DNA of 64,000 bases from Lutjanus erythropterus. Taxonomy: Eukaryota > Chordata > Actinopteri > Lutjaniformes > Lutjanidae. Positions within the stretch are counted from its first letter, which is position 1; the number at the start of each line of letters is the position of its first letter. A program made the position numbers and the translations under genes. The DNA lies in the NCBI GenBank assembly GCA_020091685.1, contig CM034610.1, positions 13,768,724 through 13,832,723 of the forward strand, in the 5' to 3' direction. The notes beneath the pieces are model-generated. The model was given only the letters and a program-made list of their open reading frames with translations. It was not told the DNA's origin and made no database searches. Below are positions 37,326 through 49,893 of the stretch, one piece after another.

Positions 37326-37686
37326 TAGGCTGTGACTAACAATTACTTTCATTGTCTGTTATTCTGGCAATTATTTTCTTGATAAACTGATTAGTTGTTT
37401 TGTCAGTAAAATTGTGAAAAATGTCAAACCATTTTTTCTAAATCCCAGTCCTCGATTGTCTTGTTTTATCCATATCCCAAAGATATCCAACTTATTGTCG
37501 CAGAGGAGGAAACAATCCAGAAAATATTCACATGTAAGAAGCTGGAATCACAGAATTTTGACTATGCTTTTTCTAAGAAAAAAAAAAAAAAAAAAAAAAA
37601 AAACCTCAAACCCATCAATCAGTTATCAGAATAGTTGGTGATTAATTTAATAATTGACAACTGATCAATTAATCATTGCAGCTCTA
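37326..37686. mobile_element. hAT-like MITE, nearly complete copy
   Basis: Starts TAGGCTGTGACTAACAATTA and ends TTAATCATTGCAGCTCTA, an imperfect inverted pair. It includes a 26-base A run (37578-37603) that is internal and not a retroposon tail. Related pieces lie at 215-840 and about 58970-59150. Confidence 0.65.
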
Positions 37687-37932
37687 ACTCAAATATAGTC
37701 AGTGGTAAAGTTGGTTTCCAGTCTGATAAATAAATGTAATCAAAATATTATAATTTGTAAAACAGTTTTACTCATTATGTCATTAAAATCATTAACAAAA
37801 GGTGTTTAAACGTGTTTAACCAATGAATTTTCTCATGGCTTTAGGTTGTTGCATTTATTCTGTTCAGTTTGGACAGGCTGACCAGGGTTATTGGAGATTT
37901 CAACTTGTCATTGTGCTTGTCTTTTGTAGTGG

Positions 37933-37946
37933 TCACTAGAGGGCGT
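37933..37946 (+). promoter_or_regulatory. CTCF-type motif
   Basis: TCACTAGAGGGCGT closely matches the CTCF core in forward orientation, about 2.4 kb upstream of the nog2 start. Confidence 0.5.
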
Positions 37947-40459
37947 CGATCCAGCACGGTGTGGACCCGCAGCCAGGGGCTCCCCAGACTCCGTCTCTCT
38001 GCCTCTCTCTCACCGTTTGACTACTCATGTTTGAGTGCATGGGGAAGGAATGTGCGCTCGCAGTTATGGTGCACATCAAGTGAAATTGCTCACCAGCTTT
38101 GTGATCAAAGATCTAAAAAACAACACTGGAGCCATTTTGCCAAAATGAAGTAATTAACCTGAATCATTCATATGAGTATCATATAAAACCACTCCTGTTG
38201 AAGGATGGAGGAACTGTCATCCCACGAAGCGCTTTAATTTTAGTGCCTGGCTAACAACATTGAAACAGTTGCCAGCTAGCAGTCTTTTGCGTCCCATGAG
38301 TAAATTCCCAGTGCTGACCCCTCCAACATGCAGACTAACAAAGTCATAATCTGGTTAATGATTAGGATGCCAGTGTAGACAGAGCTCAGTGGGCAGCGGG
38401 GACAGTAAGGCTGAGCTGGCTACTGTAGAACCAACCATTTCCATTGTCTTCCTCTGCAGGTCTTGGGGTGCTGGACTGAGAGAAAACCCCATGCAGGGTG
38501 AAACACTTCCCTTCCTCCTGGTCTCAAGCACTAATACTGTCAAGCAACCCAGCAATGAGTCCACCCCCATCTCCTGGCTAATTACTGCAGATAAAGACAA
38601 GGAGAGGAGAGAGGAGGGGACCGGTGAGCACAGTGGGGAGGTGATGATGTTGAGTAGGTGGGGGTGACGGTGGTGATGAAGATGGTGGTGGTTTCAGCAA
38701 AGAGAAGAGGATGGGGATGGAGGGGGGAGTAGCGGTAGTGGTGGTGCCGGATGGCAGTTTGCTGTGGAATGGCTAATTAAATAACACCATAAAAGGACCC
38801 CGGCTCGCTTTAACGAAGCCCGTCAACCTCTGACGAGTGGGGCTGGGGTGCTGGGATGGGGGGTGGGACGCGCCATGGAGGAGAGAGGTGGGGCCGGTGC
38901 TGAAAATTGGGCTTGTATAACAAGGGGACTTAGCTCTTTGGTTTTGCAGTGATTGTTCACGCTCCCTTAGGTCTCAATAGGGCGCACGGTGAGGGTGCGT
39001 TGGGGGGCAGCCCTTAGGCACAGATAGGACCCCCTTCTCCCCTTCTGCTGTGAATGCTAGACACACATACACACCAACACATACACAAACACATACACAC
39101 ACTAACACCCCCATGGCTCCATACAAAGGCCTCTACCCAAGATCCAGGCAGGAGCTTATCCAGTGCAGGGGCACAGCAAGGGGCAGGCCTGGCCAGACTG
39201 GCTGACTGTGCCCACTGGGGACTGGTAGAATGGCACAGGGGGGGTGGATGGAGACGGACAGCTTGGAGAGGAGAGACGGGAGTAAACAGAAACCAAGACA
39301 AAAACATCACCAAGCAATGCTGAATGGACAAAATCAACATTGTTTTTGCATTTCATAACTTTTTCTTGCTGTATTAAGCAGAAGATAAGGAGAGTTGAGG
39401 AATTTGGCAAGGTGCTGTGGCCATTTGGAAATAGTCTTGAGTGGCAGAGATAGTGCAACTCTGAAATCCCCAAGCCCACCCTCCCTTCAAATCAACAGAT
39501 ATGCCTCGAGGACTACTCCTAATTAGTTTTGTGTTGTGGCGTCTCCAGCAGAACAGTCTCTGTTGGACCTTTGGCAGGCCGACAGATTTCAGAACCAACC
39601 AGAGCCTTCACAGGTTTTTAAGAATTGTCAAACTTGCAGAAATATTTTAGAGGCATTTTTAACGTGACGTTTCCAAGAACTGTGAGATTTCAATCATCAT
39701 TGTTTCTATTGTAAAATCTAGTGATAGCCCATTTCAATATTTTTCCTGTAGAAGCCGTATGAACAAGACAGACTTATTTCATCTTCGGATTGTCTGGATA
39801 TATATCTCCTGTCTTGCATACATACACACCCATGCCACAACAATTCAAAACAGAGGTTCACAATGCAAATAAATAGTTTTCCACCATTGCCTGTCAACAT
39901 TGCATTCCCTCTATTCCCTGCTGCCCTCGCCATCTTCTCCAGTCTGACTCCCCTCTTCTCTCTCCTCCATATTTGACTCTGTCTCCGAGCCTTAACCCAA
40001 AGCAGATGGCTTGGGAAGCATGTCAAAAATCTGTCTCCCGTTAACGCTACTTTTGAAGCCCCCTCTACATTTTTTTTCTCTCCCTTAAAATTCATCATAA
40101 AGTTATTTTTGCAAAATACCCAGTAAACAGCATCAAAGTAATATGTTTCCCCTCTCCTCTGATGACAAGGAGAAGAAAAAAGTACAGCACTAAGTGTATG
40201 GCTTGTCCCTGTTATTGAAAGAATGCTACACCACACTGATGTGCAATCTGAAGTCAATCTGGGCACGGCCCAGCATCCTTTGTTTCTACTACGGCATTCC
40301 AGTTGTGATGGAGAAAATGCTGCTCGATGCTTGATCACAAGCTGTGATTAATGGTGATCATATCGTAGACGGCTCGGTGGCTCTGTGAAGTGATGGCGGG
40401 GCCCACTTTGAACTCAGGCACCGATGAACTCAAGCGAAGCCAGAAAAACATCACTGTGC

Positions 40460-40493
<34 letters not shown>

Positions 40494-40499
40494 CACACA
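40460..40499. repeat. (CA)n microsatellite
   Basis: About 19 CA units with one CG interruption. Confidence 0.95.
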
Positions 40500-42315
40500 G
40501 TCTGAATATACTTGTTTTGCTTTAGTCACTCATTACTGGAGTTGTTCAAAACATGGGATTGCCTGTTTTGAAGAACCTGTAAAGTGGAGCATATGCAAAG
40601 ACCAGGGTCAAAAGATTCTTGAAATATTCTACTGAAGTAGAATCCTGTTATTTGACTTAAAGGATAGTTCTGGTTTATTGTACTCACCAGAGCAATTGCT
40701 GAGATCTGGGGTTGCAGAGACACAGATCTGGGGTTGCAGTGACTTCCTAAATAAGCTAGGGCAAGAAATATGAGCAGTTAGACCATCATATTGGTTTTAA
40801 ACCAACCTTTATGTTGGCAGTTACGTTGTGAGGGTGACTTTGCAGGGTTATCTGAGAATCCATCTTACCAGGCCTCATGTTACCCATTTGTGGCTGAACT
40901 ACAATGGTTTGGGGAACTGGTGTGGTTTAGGTGTGATGACAGTGAGAAGCTCCTAAAAAAGTTAGCATAGATGCTGTTTTAGCATAGGTTAAATCAGAAC
41001 TGAAAAGTGTTTCTTCATTGAAAGAAGAACAAAGAATGGAACTGAAGGCTTTTCATAATGGAACAGATGTTTTTGGTCTTATCCCAGTTGTTTTTGGCAT
41101 GAAGGCCCACTGGTTGCGCTTTCCCACTATGTCATATGGTTCACTGATCTGATTGGTTGAAATTTGCCAGTGATAGACAAATGATTTGTTGAACCACCTG
41201 CCAAGCATTTTTTGATAGTGCCTGCCCTTTTCCAAGGATGGCTTCCTAGATGGCTGTGTATGTCAAAATTTATTTGGAAGATAATCAGAGTTGTTCTGGT
41301 TGTGCAAACCTGTTCTTTGAAATGAGGGAATAAGATCTTACCTTCAAATAAAGTGCTTTGTAATACAATGTGGCCAAACTGTTGTCTTGTTTTTAACCTG
41401 TATGATTGTTGGACTGCTCATTGGTTCACTGGACTTCATTGTAATGACTTTTGCAAATCTCAACGCTTACTTTGGTGAGTATGACTTTATAATAAATAAT
41501 ATGAATGGTGGCCAAAACTATCCCAGCCAACACTGACATCCCTAAATTCATACTTCTATCAGCCAAGAACCAAGTCATAATTATCCCATAGAGATCCCCT
41601 CCACTCAAAAAGTGTTTTTCTGATGGTTATGTCCCTGAAAATGCTTGACTATATACTGAGTCGTACCTTTGCAAAACTGGTCATGAGAGATGTGTTTTCA
41701 CACACCTTTTCTGAGATCTTCTGAGCAGGCTTTTCACCTGAGTCTGGGTCTAACTGAGGCTCCAACACGTATGGCTGAATCAATGTTTCTTCTAATGCTA
41801 ACGCTAGCCATCTTGATGCACACACACACACACGATGCGGGCATCGAAAACAGATCCAGAATTTGTCAATATAAGAGAATTAAAATTTTTTGAAACAAAA
41901 TATTAATATATTAGTTTGGATACTTTAAAATGAGTCTGTAGGAAAACTTTAAATATTACTAAGTGAAAGTTAGAATGCTATGTCATGCTGTTTACTCTAG
42001 AATTGATTTCTGGGCTGGTGGGGTTACTTGGAGTTAGGGATTATAAGTTTCCGTAAGCCATTCCCCTTTCTTCATGAATCACTACTATTCTTCTGTAATG
42101 ATGCCCGGCAGCTTTTAATTGGGGAGGTTGGTGTGACCTCACAGCATTCCAGGGTGATTACCCTTATTCACATCTTACAAAGTTAGAATAAAAAAGGATC
42201 TCAACAGCTTGGACCATCCTGTGCTCCTCATCTTTTCTCCTCTTCCTTTGTTTTATTTGTTGCATCCCATTTTGGAAGAGTAAGAGAGTGCCCCATCCTT
42301 TTTCTATTCCCTGCA

Positions 42316-42347
42316 TCTCCTCCTCCTCCTCCTCCTCCTCCTCCTCT
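42316..42347. repeat. (CTC)n microsatellite
   Basis: About ten CTC/TCC units. Encodes only a serine run in a chance frame. Confidence 0.95.
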
Positions 42348-44932
42348 TGCCCTCCCCGCTTCCCCCTCCCTCACCCCCCACCCAGAGCAGGGAGTGATGA
42401 GGATGGAATTAAATTGATCACCGCCTTCCGGAAAACAACAGGAAAAAATAGTGCATTCCGAACGCCAGGAGGGCGTTCCCCCTGGTCTTCCCTATGGCAG
42501 GATGACATCATTGGCCTGCTGCCCAATTCCCACCGTTCACAATAGGGTCACTGTTGCCTTCTCCACGGTGGCACAACAGCCAAGAGAGGAAGAGAGACGG
42601 AGAGAGCAAGACACAGAGAGAGAGATAGAGAAAGAAAAGGGAAAAGAAAAAGGATGCCAGCAATGTTAAGACCTAAAGGCCTGCGCTTTTACACACTAGA
42701 ACACAAACACACAAACGTCTTCAGACAGCCATGCTGACCGGCGCTCCACATTCCTCTGGACAGACTTGGCCAGTCGAAGACATCAAGCTGCGTTTGAATG
42801 GATGCCATGGCAGAGATATGAGAGCTGTGATAGTGGAACATACAGAATATCACAGTTTATTTGGACAGTTAAGTCATGTGTTTTCACTACTCATGACTCC
42901 TCAATATTCAATCTGTCATTCTAATCTACTCTCTCATCAGTGAAATCATCGTTGGCACACAGTATCGATCACACTCTGCACGCTTGTTGTGATGAAATTA
43001 CTTCCTGGGCTCTTGGTTTACACAAGATGACAAATGGAAAAGTAACTACAATGGAATAAAGACTTCAGACAGGGCATAATTAGGAATGAGTATTTCAAAC
43101 TCCACAGATCCACTTTAAAAGATTCAATTTTGAAGCACAATTGTGTCAAGACAATGTCATTATCCTGTTTTATATCACTAACTAAGAGTGATTTGATGTA
43201 AAAACGTGACCGCATGTCTTTCAGAAGCTCCATCCAACTTAGGTAAACCCTAACCGCAAGTACTGGCAATTCAGGTCATTCTCCCAACCACTAAGCCATT
43301 GTGTTGCCACAGGCCATCTTGTCGAAATGAAACAGTTTGCCCACAGCCACTGACCACAACAGATGTTCCCTTGCCTGCCACTCTCCTCAGCATGTGTGTT
43401 CTGTTGAGTCTAGAGCCAAGATACTTTCATAGACTGGCACTGTGTAACAAAAACAAAGGCAGGGAAATTGTACGATGGCGTCTTCATCGGTCTGTGACAG
43501 GATTCAGATTGAGGTAGCCCTGTTTAAATCAGGCGGCCTGTTAAACCGCATTAAAAACTCCTGGGTCCTGGATGGAATGCAGTCAAATAATCACCACAGG
43601 TTGCACAGACATGATGGACCGCATCAGTGTCACGACCTGAACGAGTCCTGCCGCCCTTAACCCCAATCAAGCATGTCGACAAACGGGCAGCGCTGGCCCC
43701 TTTGCTGCCCTTTGGCCCTCTGGTATGTTTGTGGAACACGCAGGAGGGTAAGAAGGTGACAGCCTGCCGAGATGCCAGGAGGACTGGGAAGGCTTTGGGA
43801 AATGTCTCGCCGATGTGTGAGCGCGCACTGCCGCCCAGGGGGTGCCTGCCTGCTTGGGAACCGGACGGAAAGGGACGGGGGTCTGACAACAGGCTGAGTG
43901 TACGCTCAGAGAGATAGTTTGTCCAAGGGATGTACCAGATGTTGACTCACACTGGTTTGCTAATCGGGAGCCACAAGCCCCTGGAGCCATGAGTAAACAA
44001 GAGCGTCTGCCTTTCTCTGTCACCACGGGGAAATGGAACCAGGCTTGAGGGGGGTGCCGGGAGGAAAATATGAAAACTGACATGACAAAGTCATGAGAAA
44101 CTGAAGTGGTGTTGTGGTAAAGAACAACAGAACAACTTCAACCTCAAACTGCTTATGTCTCAATCAAGGATTAAGGTGGTTTTTTTAAATGGGAACTCAG
44201 TGGGAACAGGGAACACCCATTCCCACCCACCTGTCACTGTGAATAAGAATCTCCTCTTAATTGACCGCCTGCTGAAATAAATGTTAGCGAGGCAGCAGCG
44301 ACAGACAGCACAATTAAAGTGACTGACAGGGTTCAACAAAGCTGCACAACAGCACTGCATTATGATAGATTTTTAAAATTTAGGTAGAAAACATAAACAA
44401 CAATCCCCAAGCATCCTCACCTCCTCTTAACAAGCCAATCTTTTATTCAGTTAGGTTGATCAGATTATTATAATTGGACTAATCAGTTCCCACATGTTGG
44501 CAGATAGTTTTTTGACTGAAGTGGAAACCTTCAGCTACTGGCACTGATAACCATGAAGCAGGAAGCAGACAACAGATAGCACTCTCCATACGCAGAGCAG
44601 CAGACAGAGGCTGTTAAACGCATTTACACTCCAATAACTTTCACAAGTCAGAGGGCCCATGGAGAGAGAGAGAAAGAGAGAGAAAGAGAGAGAGAGCAAG
44701 AGGGAGACGGCAAACTGACTGGCCAAGTAGATCAACAAGGAGCTATTGATGCCAGAGATCTGTGCTGGTGTCAGTCTGAGAGTCACACAGGATCACAATT
44801 GTGGTTTGTGCCAATAACCTTGTTGACCTTATTTAACCTTGGATTTGGCCAGTTGAGACCTCAGACTACAAGTGTCCATTCACAAAGAAAATTGGGAAAT
44901 CCATGTTTGTGTGAGGGTACTCTGACTATTGA

Positions 44933-46210
44933 TACACTATATGGCCAAAAGTATGTGGACACAAGTTGGTCATGGTTTAGGCAAGGCATCTTATTGGTGT
45001 TGTAGTACTCAAGATCAGTCTTGGTCTCAAGACCACTTTCTTAAGGTCTTGTCTCGGAATTGATAACATTTTCACTTGGCCTTGTCTCGATTTCAGACCA
45101 CTGTTAACACCATTACTATGACTGGATCTAAAACTGCCTGTTTCAAATGCAACCAATAACTTATCACTTCTTTCTTTCAAATTTTTGATACCATTACCAG
45201 CTGTCACCCTTCCCCACCACCCCTCTCACGCTCTTCAAGACAGAGAATGTGAGAGACGGGAGAAGAAGCTTTGGCTGTTTGGGAGAAGATGTCAGCCAGA
45301 TTTTCTGTAATAAAATTTAGCTACTTAAACTACAAAGCGTTCATCTGCAAAACAGCGTCCAGAGGAAAACACACAGCATTATTTGAATTCTACACTGCAA
45401 CGCTCACTGAGACAGCTGCAACTACATCAAACTTTTATCAGCACTTAGACAGAAAGCATAGGTCCTGCCTTGGCCTTGGTCTTGACTTGGTCTCGGTTTA
45501 GTTGATGGCTGCAGGACAGACTCTTAGTTGCAGTTAAAGGAAATATTAATAGCATTATACAGTGATGTTTCAGATAATTGTGTGCAAGTTTGGGGAGTGA
45601 CCTTTCTTGTTTCAACATGGCAATGCCTGGAGAAGGAATTTGGTGCAGGAAACTTGACTGTCCTGCACAGAGTCCTGACCTCAACCCAATCCAACACCTC
45701 TGGGATGAACTGGAACTAAGAGCCAGGCCTTATCATCCAACATCAGTGTCTGACCCCACTAATGCTCTCATGGCTGAATCAGCCCAGCATCCCAGGGATT
45801 TACATACGGTGCCAATTTTAAATGTCACTTCAGGAAGTAAGGTGCCTTTATATAGCAAAGCGGTAACCAAGATCATTCCCCAACCAAGTGATTTAGGTAT
45901 CCAACCTTAGCCACACGTAAACTATAGTTTATCTCTAATAACAAGATCTTTATTAGTCATAATAATATAATTGCAGACAGCAAACAGAACAAATATAATG
46001 TCGGGTTTTGCAGTTGGCCAATATCAGTGTTAATGTCTTGCGGTCGGATTTGGATGAAAATGAGGATGGGAGCAAATCCCTGCAGCCAGGTTTCAAAATT
46101 TGTGGAAAGATTTTTTTTTTGAGTAGTTGACAGCCTGGTAATGCTCATGGTTTTTTGGATGTGAAGCTCAATAATCACATATGTGTCCACATACGTTTGG
46201 CCATTTTGTA
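44933..46210. mobile_element. Tc1/mariner-type transposon, inactive, with a nested insertion
   Basis: The left terminal repeat TACACTATATGGCCAAAAGT (continuing ATGTGGACAC) is mirrored at 46181-46210. The plus-strand frame at 45578-45910 keeps the Tc1 transposase C-terminal signature CPAQSPDLNPIQHLWDELE. The usual catalytic Glu of NPIE is Gln here and the N-terminal half is missing, so it cannot be active. The left half is split by a separate element at about 45003-45501. Confidence 0.8.
45003..45501. mobile_element. hAT-like element nested in the Tc1 copy
   Basis: The left end TACTCAAGATCAGTCTTGGT is mirrored loosely by GGTCTTGACTTGGTCTCGG at the right. A frame at 45271-45501 includes TTSNFYQHLDRKH, typical of the BED zinc finger at the start of hAT transposases. 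The exact ends and target duplication are unclear. Confidence 0.55.
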
Positions 46211-46477
46211 TATCATTAATGCTATTTTGGTGATTATCTGACATGCAACTGATATATCTATATCCATACTATCTATGTCTCTATTTTAGGTAACATCTCT
46301 CAAACTGCCTGTAAATGTTGTTCTGAGGCTGTACAGGTGTGTGATAGAGGACGTCACGGTGGACATAAAACTATAATGAGACAGAGAGACAGAAAGAGAG
46401 AGACAGAATTCAGGAGCCGGGCACCTTTCGCAGTCTGTCTGGTAACAGTGTGTGTGCATGCATGAATATGTGTGCAT

Positions 46478-46501
46478 GTGTATGTGTGTGTGTGTGTGTG
46501 T
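46478..46501. repeat. (GT)n microsatellite
   Basis: 12 GT units in a wider GT-rich tract (46450-46515). Confidence 0.9.
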
Positions 46502-46871
46502 GTTTGTGTGTGTGGTGTAATTACAGCCAGGTCCCCGGCGTGGAGCCCAGTAGAAGTATCGTCAGTCTGTCTGTGGCATGCGGTGGTGCTGACCTTCCCT
46601 CTCTCCTCTCCTCTCCTCAGGCCTGGTGACTCTCTGACTGGCTCTGGCTCCACCAGCAGACACCCCACCCAACAGCACCGCTCACACACAGGTGCTAGCA
46701 GGACAGCTGGCTGCTTGCAATGTGCGTAACATGTCCAGTGAAGTCTTCCCTATGCATGGATCAGTCATTAATCACAGTGAATTATGTGTGTACTAACAAT
46801 TTTTTATGTTTATTACATATTGATGTAAATAAAGTACATAGAGTAGCTGCTCCCTCCATTGCTCTGTGTAC

Positions 46872-47392
46872 TTACAATGTAATGTGATTTTAAGCTGGTT
46901 CAACTTAAAAATGTAAGTTCCCCTCATGCCTTAAAAAAATTGCGTTAACTGAACTTGGTTTGAATAATAGGTGCAAAGTCGTCTTATGAGTTTTGAAAAT
47001 GTAAAAGCAGTTGATCTGAGTTTGATCTAAGTTTAATAAGCTCAAGATATTAAGTTGAATCAACTAAGTGTACGGGGTTAGGGAACGCTTGTTGTTGTTA
47101 ACATTGTTTCCATTATTATGTAAAAACAATGATGGTTTATTGTGTATTAATCACACATGTATGTTTTCTTCAAAATACAATTTCCCTGTATATGAATTCT
47201 TCAAGTAGCTGTATGCTGAGATCTCTGCTGAAAAGCTGATGAAGTTCCTTTCTAAACTCAAGAAAAGTTTATATGTTCTGAGGAGGCCGGAAAAAGAAAA
47301 CGAGAAATTTTCAATTAATTCAACTTGATAATATAAAACTGAATATATTTACCTAAAGTTAACAAGAAAATATTTTACAATGCATTGTATCA
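46872..47392. mobile_element. CACTGTAAAA-type MITE, diverged copy
   Basis: Contains AAGATATTAAGTTGAATCAA, matching the element at 31983-32644, and ends near TATTTTACAATGCATTG. Ends are degraded. Confidence 0.45.
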
Positions 47393-47526
47393 CAATATGT
47401 ACAGTTTGTGTATATGTGTGTGTGTGAGAGATAAACCGGTGATGACGCTAGTTACCTTTCTGTTTGTCTAATATTTGGTCAGTTGATCCAGCTATCCAGC
47501 TCTTACATCTTCATGCTTGGCTCTGG

Positions 47527-47527
<1 letters not shown>

Positions 47528-47568
<41 letters not shown>
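47528..47568. repeat. (CA)n microsatellite
   Basis: About 20 CA units. Confidence 0.96.
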
Positions 47569-47573
<5 letters not shown>

Positions 47574-48479
47574 GCATTATAATGAGTGAGTCTGACATTA
47601 ATCCTCAAGGGTTTGGTCCTCAGCAGGGCAGGGCTCAGGGCCTTGAAGATGAAGCTGAGATGGACATGTGTGATATAACACCAGAGAAGAAGAATGGGGG
47701 AGGATGGTGGCATGTTCAAACAATCTGGTCCGTGTGAGTCATGACGATCCCCTGAGGAACTCCACTGCTTTCAGTCAAATCCAAATTGTGCACAGCCCTG
47801 TTGTCTATGCATCTGAGTGAGTGCTTATTTATTTGCATATGTGAGCCTGCCGCTAAACAGCGTTCAAAGTGTGTATGTCAGAGTGTCTGTGCAATTTTGC
47901 GTGCCTTTGTTTGTGTATGTGGTGTGTTTTTGTGTATCTAGTGTGTGTTTAAGTGTGTGTGCAATCAGCGAGTCTGGAATGTATCAAGACATCGTGAATC
48001 CTGATGATCAACATTGTGATCCTGTGTTACATGTGCTGCGTGCTCAAGGCGCGTTTACCCAGAGTGACCTAGACCGCCTCTGTGGTGGGGAGATGAGAGT
48101 CTCTTTCATGTCAGACATTGTACAAAATTGAGATGAAAGTAATAATACTTAAGATTTAAGCAATATCAAGAGAGATGTGACATTTCATGGCAAGTGGTTT
48201 TATTCTTTTGGAAGGCGAATCAAAAAATGTGTTGCATCACAATAGTGTTTTACAGTAACCCCAGATTCATTGTCCCCATGGAAAAACAGTTAGTGTGTTT
48301 GGTCCCTGGTAAATTAAAAAGAAAAGGAAATGAAAGTAAATTAATATACACATAAGATTAGTACAAGTGTTTCAAGGTAGCACAAACCTTAAAATTTGTG
48401 TCACAGAGACCACAGTGGAAACATTTGAAACAACTTAGATGTCTTAAGGTGATTCCTTTGCATTTTTGAAATGTGTGTC

Positions 48480-49175
48480 TGCAGTTGCTCAAAAGAGCAT
48501 CAGTGTTGTAGGTTAAACTGAAGCACTGAACAAAGTTGGAGTGGTGGCTGAAACAGAAGCACGGAAAGATATTACAGTGCTTCTGTTTCAAAGTTGAGGC
48601 TGAAATTAAAGCACTAAAAGGAGTTGAAATTGTAGCTTGAACAGCACTGACAGACTTATAGCTGACAGTTGAAACAGTTGCACCAGGAGAGGCTGATGTG
48701 CTTCTGTTTCAAAGCCGTAGCTTAAGATGAGGCACTAAAAGACACTGAAATGGTGGTTGAAACAGGCACAGAAAGAAACTGAAGTGACAGATGAAGCAGA
48801 GGCAGCAAAAGAAGTTGTGATGCTTCTGTTTGAAAGCCGAAGCTGAGTTTGAAGCATGAAAACAGGTTGATATGATGTTTGAAATAGAAGCCCTGAAACA
48901 TGTAAAAGTGTCATTTGAAGCAGAATTGAGGTGATTTTGTTTCAAAGTTGAAGCTGAAGTTGAAGCACTAACAGGAGTTGAAATGAAGGTTGAAACAGAA
49001 GCACTGAGGGAAATTTGAGTGGCAGTTGAAGCAGAAGCATCAAAAAAGTTGAAGTGGCAGTTGAAAGTTGTAGCTGAAATTGAAGCACTGAAAGAAGCTG
49101 TGATGACAGCTGAAAAATAAGCACTTAAAGAAACTGAAGTGACAGTTAAAGTGGTAGCGCTGGAAGTGAAGAGCT
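48480..49175. repeat. Degenerate tandem repeat, period about 120 bp, built of ~40-bp subunits
   Basis: The marker GCTTCTGTTTCAAAG or a close variant begins at 48579, 48700, 48822 and about 48933, with a more diverged copy about 120 bp later. Spacings are 121, 122, 111 and about 120 bp. Each unit also repeats shorter words of the type TTGAAGCACTGAAAGAAGTT and GTTGAAACAGAAGCA. The 164-codon minus-strand frame (48709-49203) is only a translation of this repeat, rich in Ser/Ala/Thr. Confidence 0.75.
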
Positions 49176-49334
49176 GAATGGAGACGTTTAAAAAAATAAC
49201 CATTTAACAGCCAACACGCACAAACATGAGCATAAATGTATTAAACTGCACCTTTAATGTATTGGTTATAAAGATAGATCTTTTTATGTACCTATCTATC
49301 TAAGTGTGAATGCAAGATATCTCAGGTAAACATG

Positions 49335-49337
<3 letters not shown>

Positions 49338-49385
<48 letters not shown>
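49338..49385. repeat. (GT)n microsatellite
   Basis: About 24 GT units. A second GT tract lies at 49861-49887. Confidence 0.96.
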
Positions 49386-49386
<1 letters not shown>

Positions 49387-49389
49387 CCG

Positions 49390-49855
49390 CATGCAAGCCT
49401 GCAAACTCCCCCCCTCCTCACTGCATCCAGGGGGATTTATTTGACCCCTTATTGCCAGCGGTGAGCCTGTGGTGGAGATGAAAGCATGCCTTCCCAGTGT
49501 GGCCCCAGTTTCTATAGCTATGGACACAGACTCACACTGGTCGGGGACAATAGAGGGGCCCTGCCACTCGCCCCTGCCAGAGCCCTCTCCTCTCCCCACC
49601 CCATCCGTCACCGCAATCATATTTTCAAAACAATAACACAGCCGGGGGGGTGGGCATGATTGAAGTGTGTGCGTGTTTGATCTGCTGGTATGCGAGTGTC
49701 TGTGTGTGTGCGTATGTCCTTTGTGTGCATGTGTGTCGTTATTTTTAGGCATGCGCTCGTTTCATCTGAGTGTGAACATGGTCGTTTGACTTGTGTGTGT
49801 AGGTCCGTACATGCAAAGGAGCTGTGTGCATGCATACTTTGTGCAGATGCGTGCA

Positions 49856-49893
<38 letters not shown>

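Larger units (their letters stand above)
37947..44932. other. Intergenic upstream of nog2, no gene recognised
   Basis: Includes GC-balanced unique-looking blocks at 38.75-38.97, 42.09-42.20 and 43.45-43.70 kb that could be regulatory. There is also (CA)n at 40460-40499, (CTC)n at 42316-42347, a GA tract at 44664-44696, and a direct duplication of AGATCTGGGGTTGCAG near 40701 and 40724. The 206-codon minus-strand frame at 39718-40338 has no recognisable domain and is treated as chance. Confidence 0.4.

Noticed and set aside
37578-37603. 26-base A run as a retroposed gene tail
   Set aside because: It lies inside a MITE with its own ends on both sides, with no retrocopy upstream.
39718-40338. 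206-codon minus-strand open frame
   Set aside because: No recognisable domain, no splice sites in support, and a composition that fits a chance frame in intergenic DNA. It needs RNA evidence to be called a gene.
48709-49203. 164-codon Ser/Ala/Thr-rich minus-strand frame
   Set aside because: It coincides with the ~120-bp tandem repeat and is explained by the repeat. No start context or homologue was recognised.
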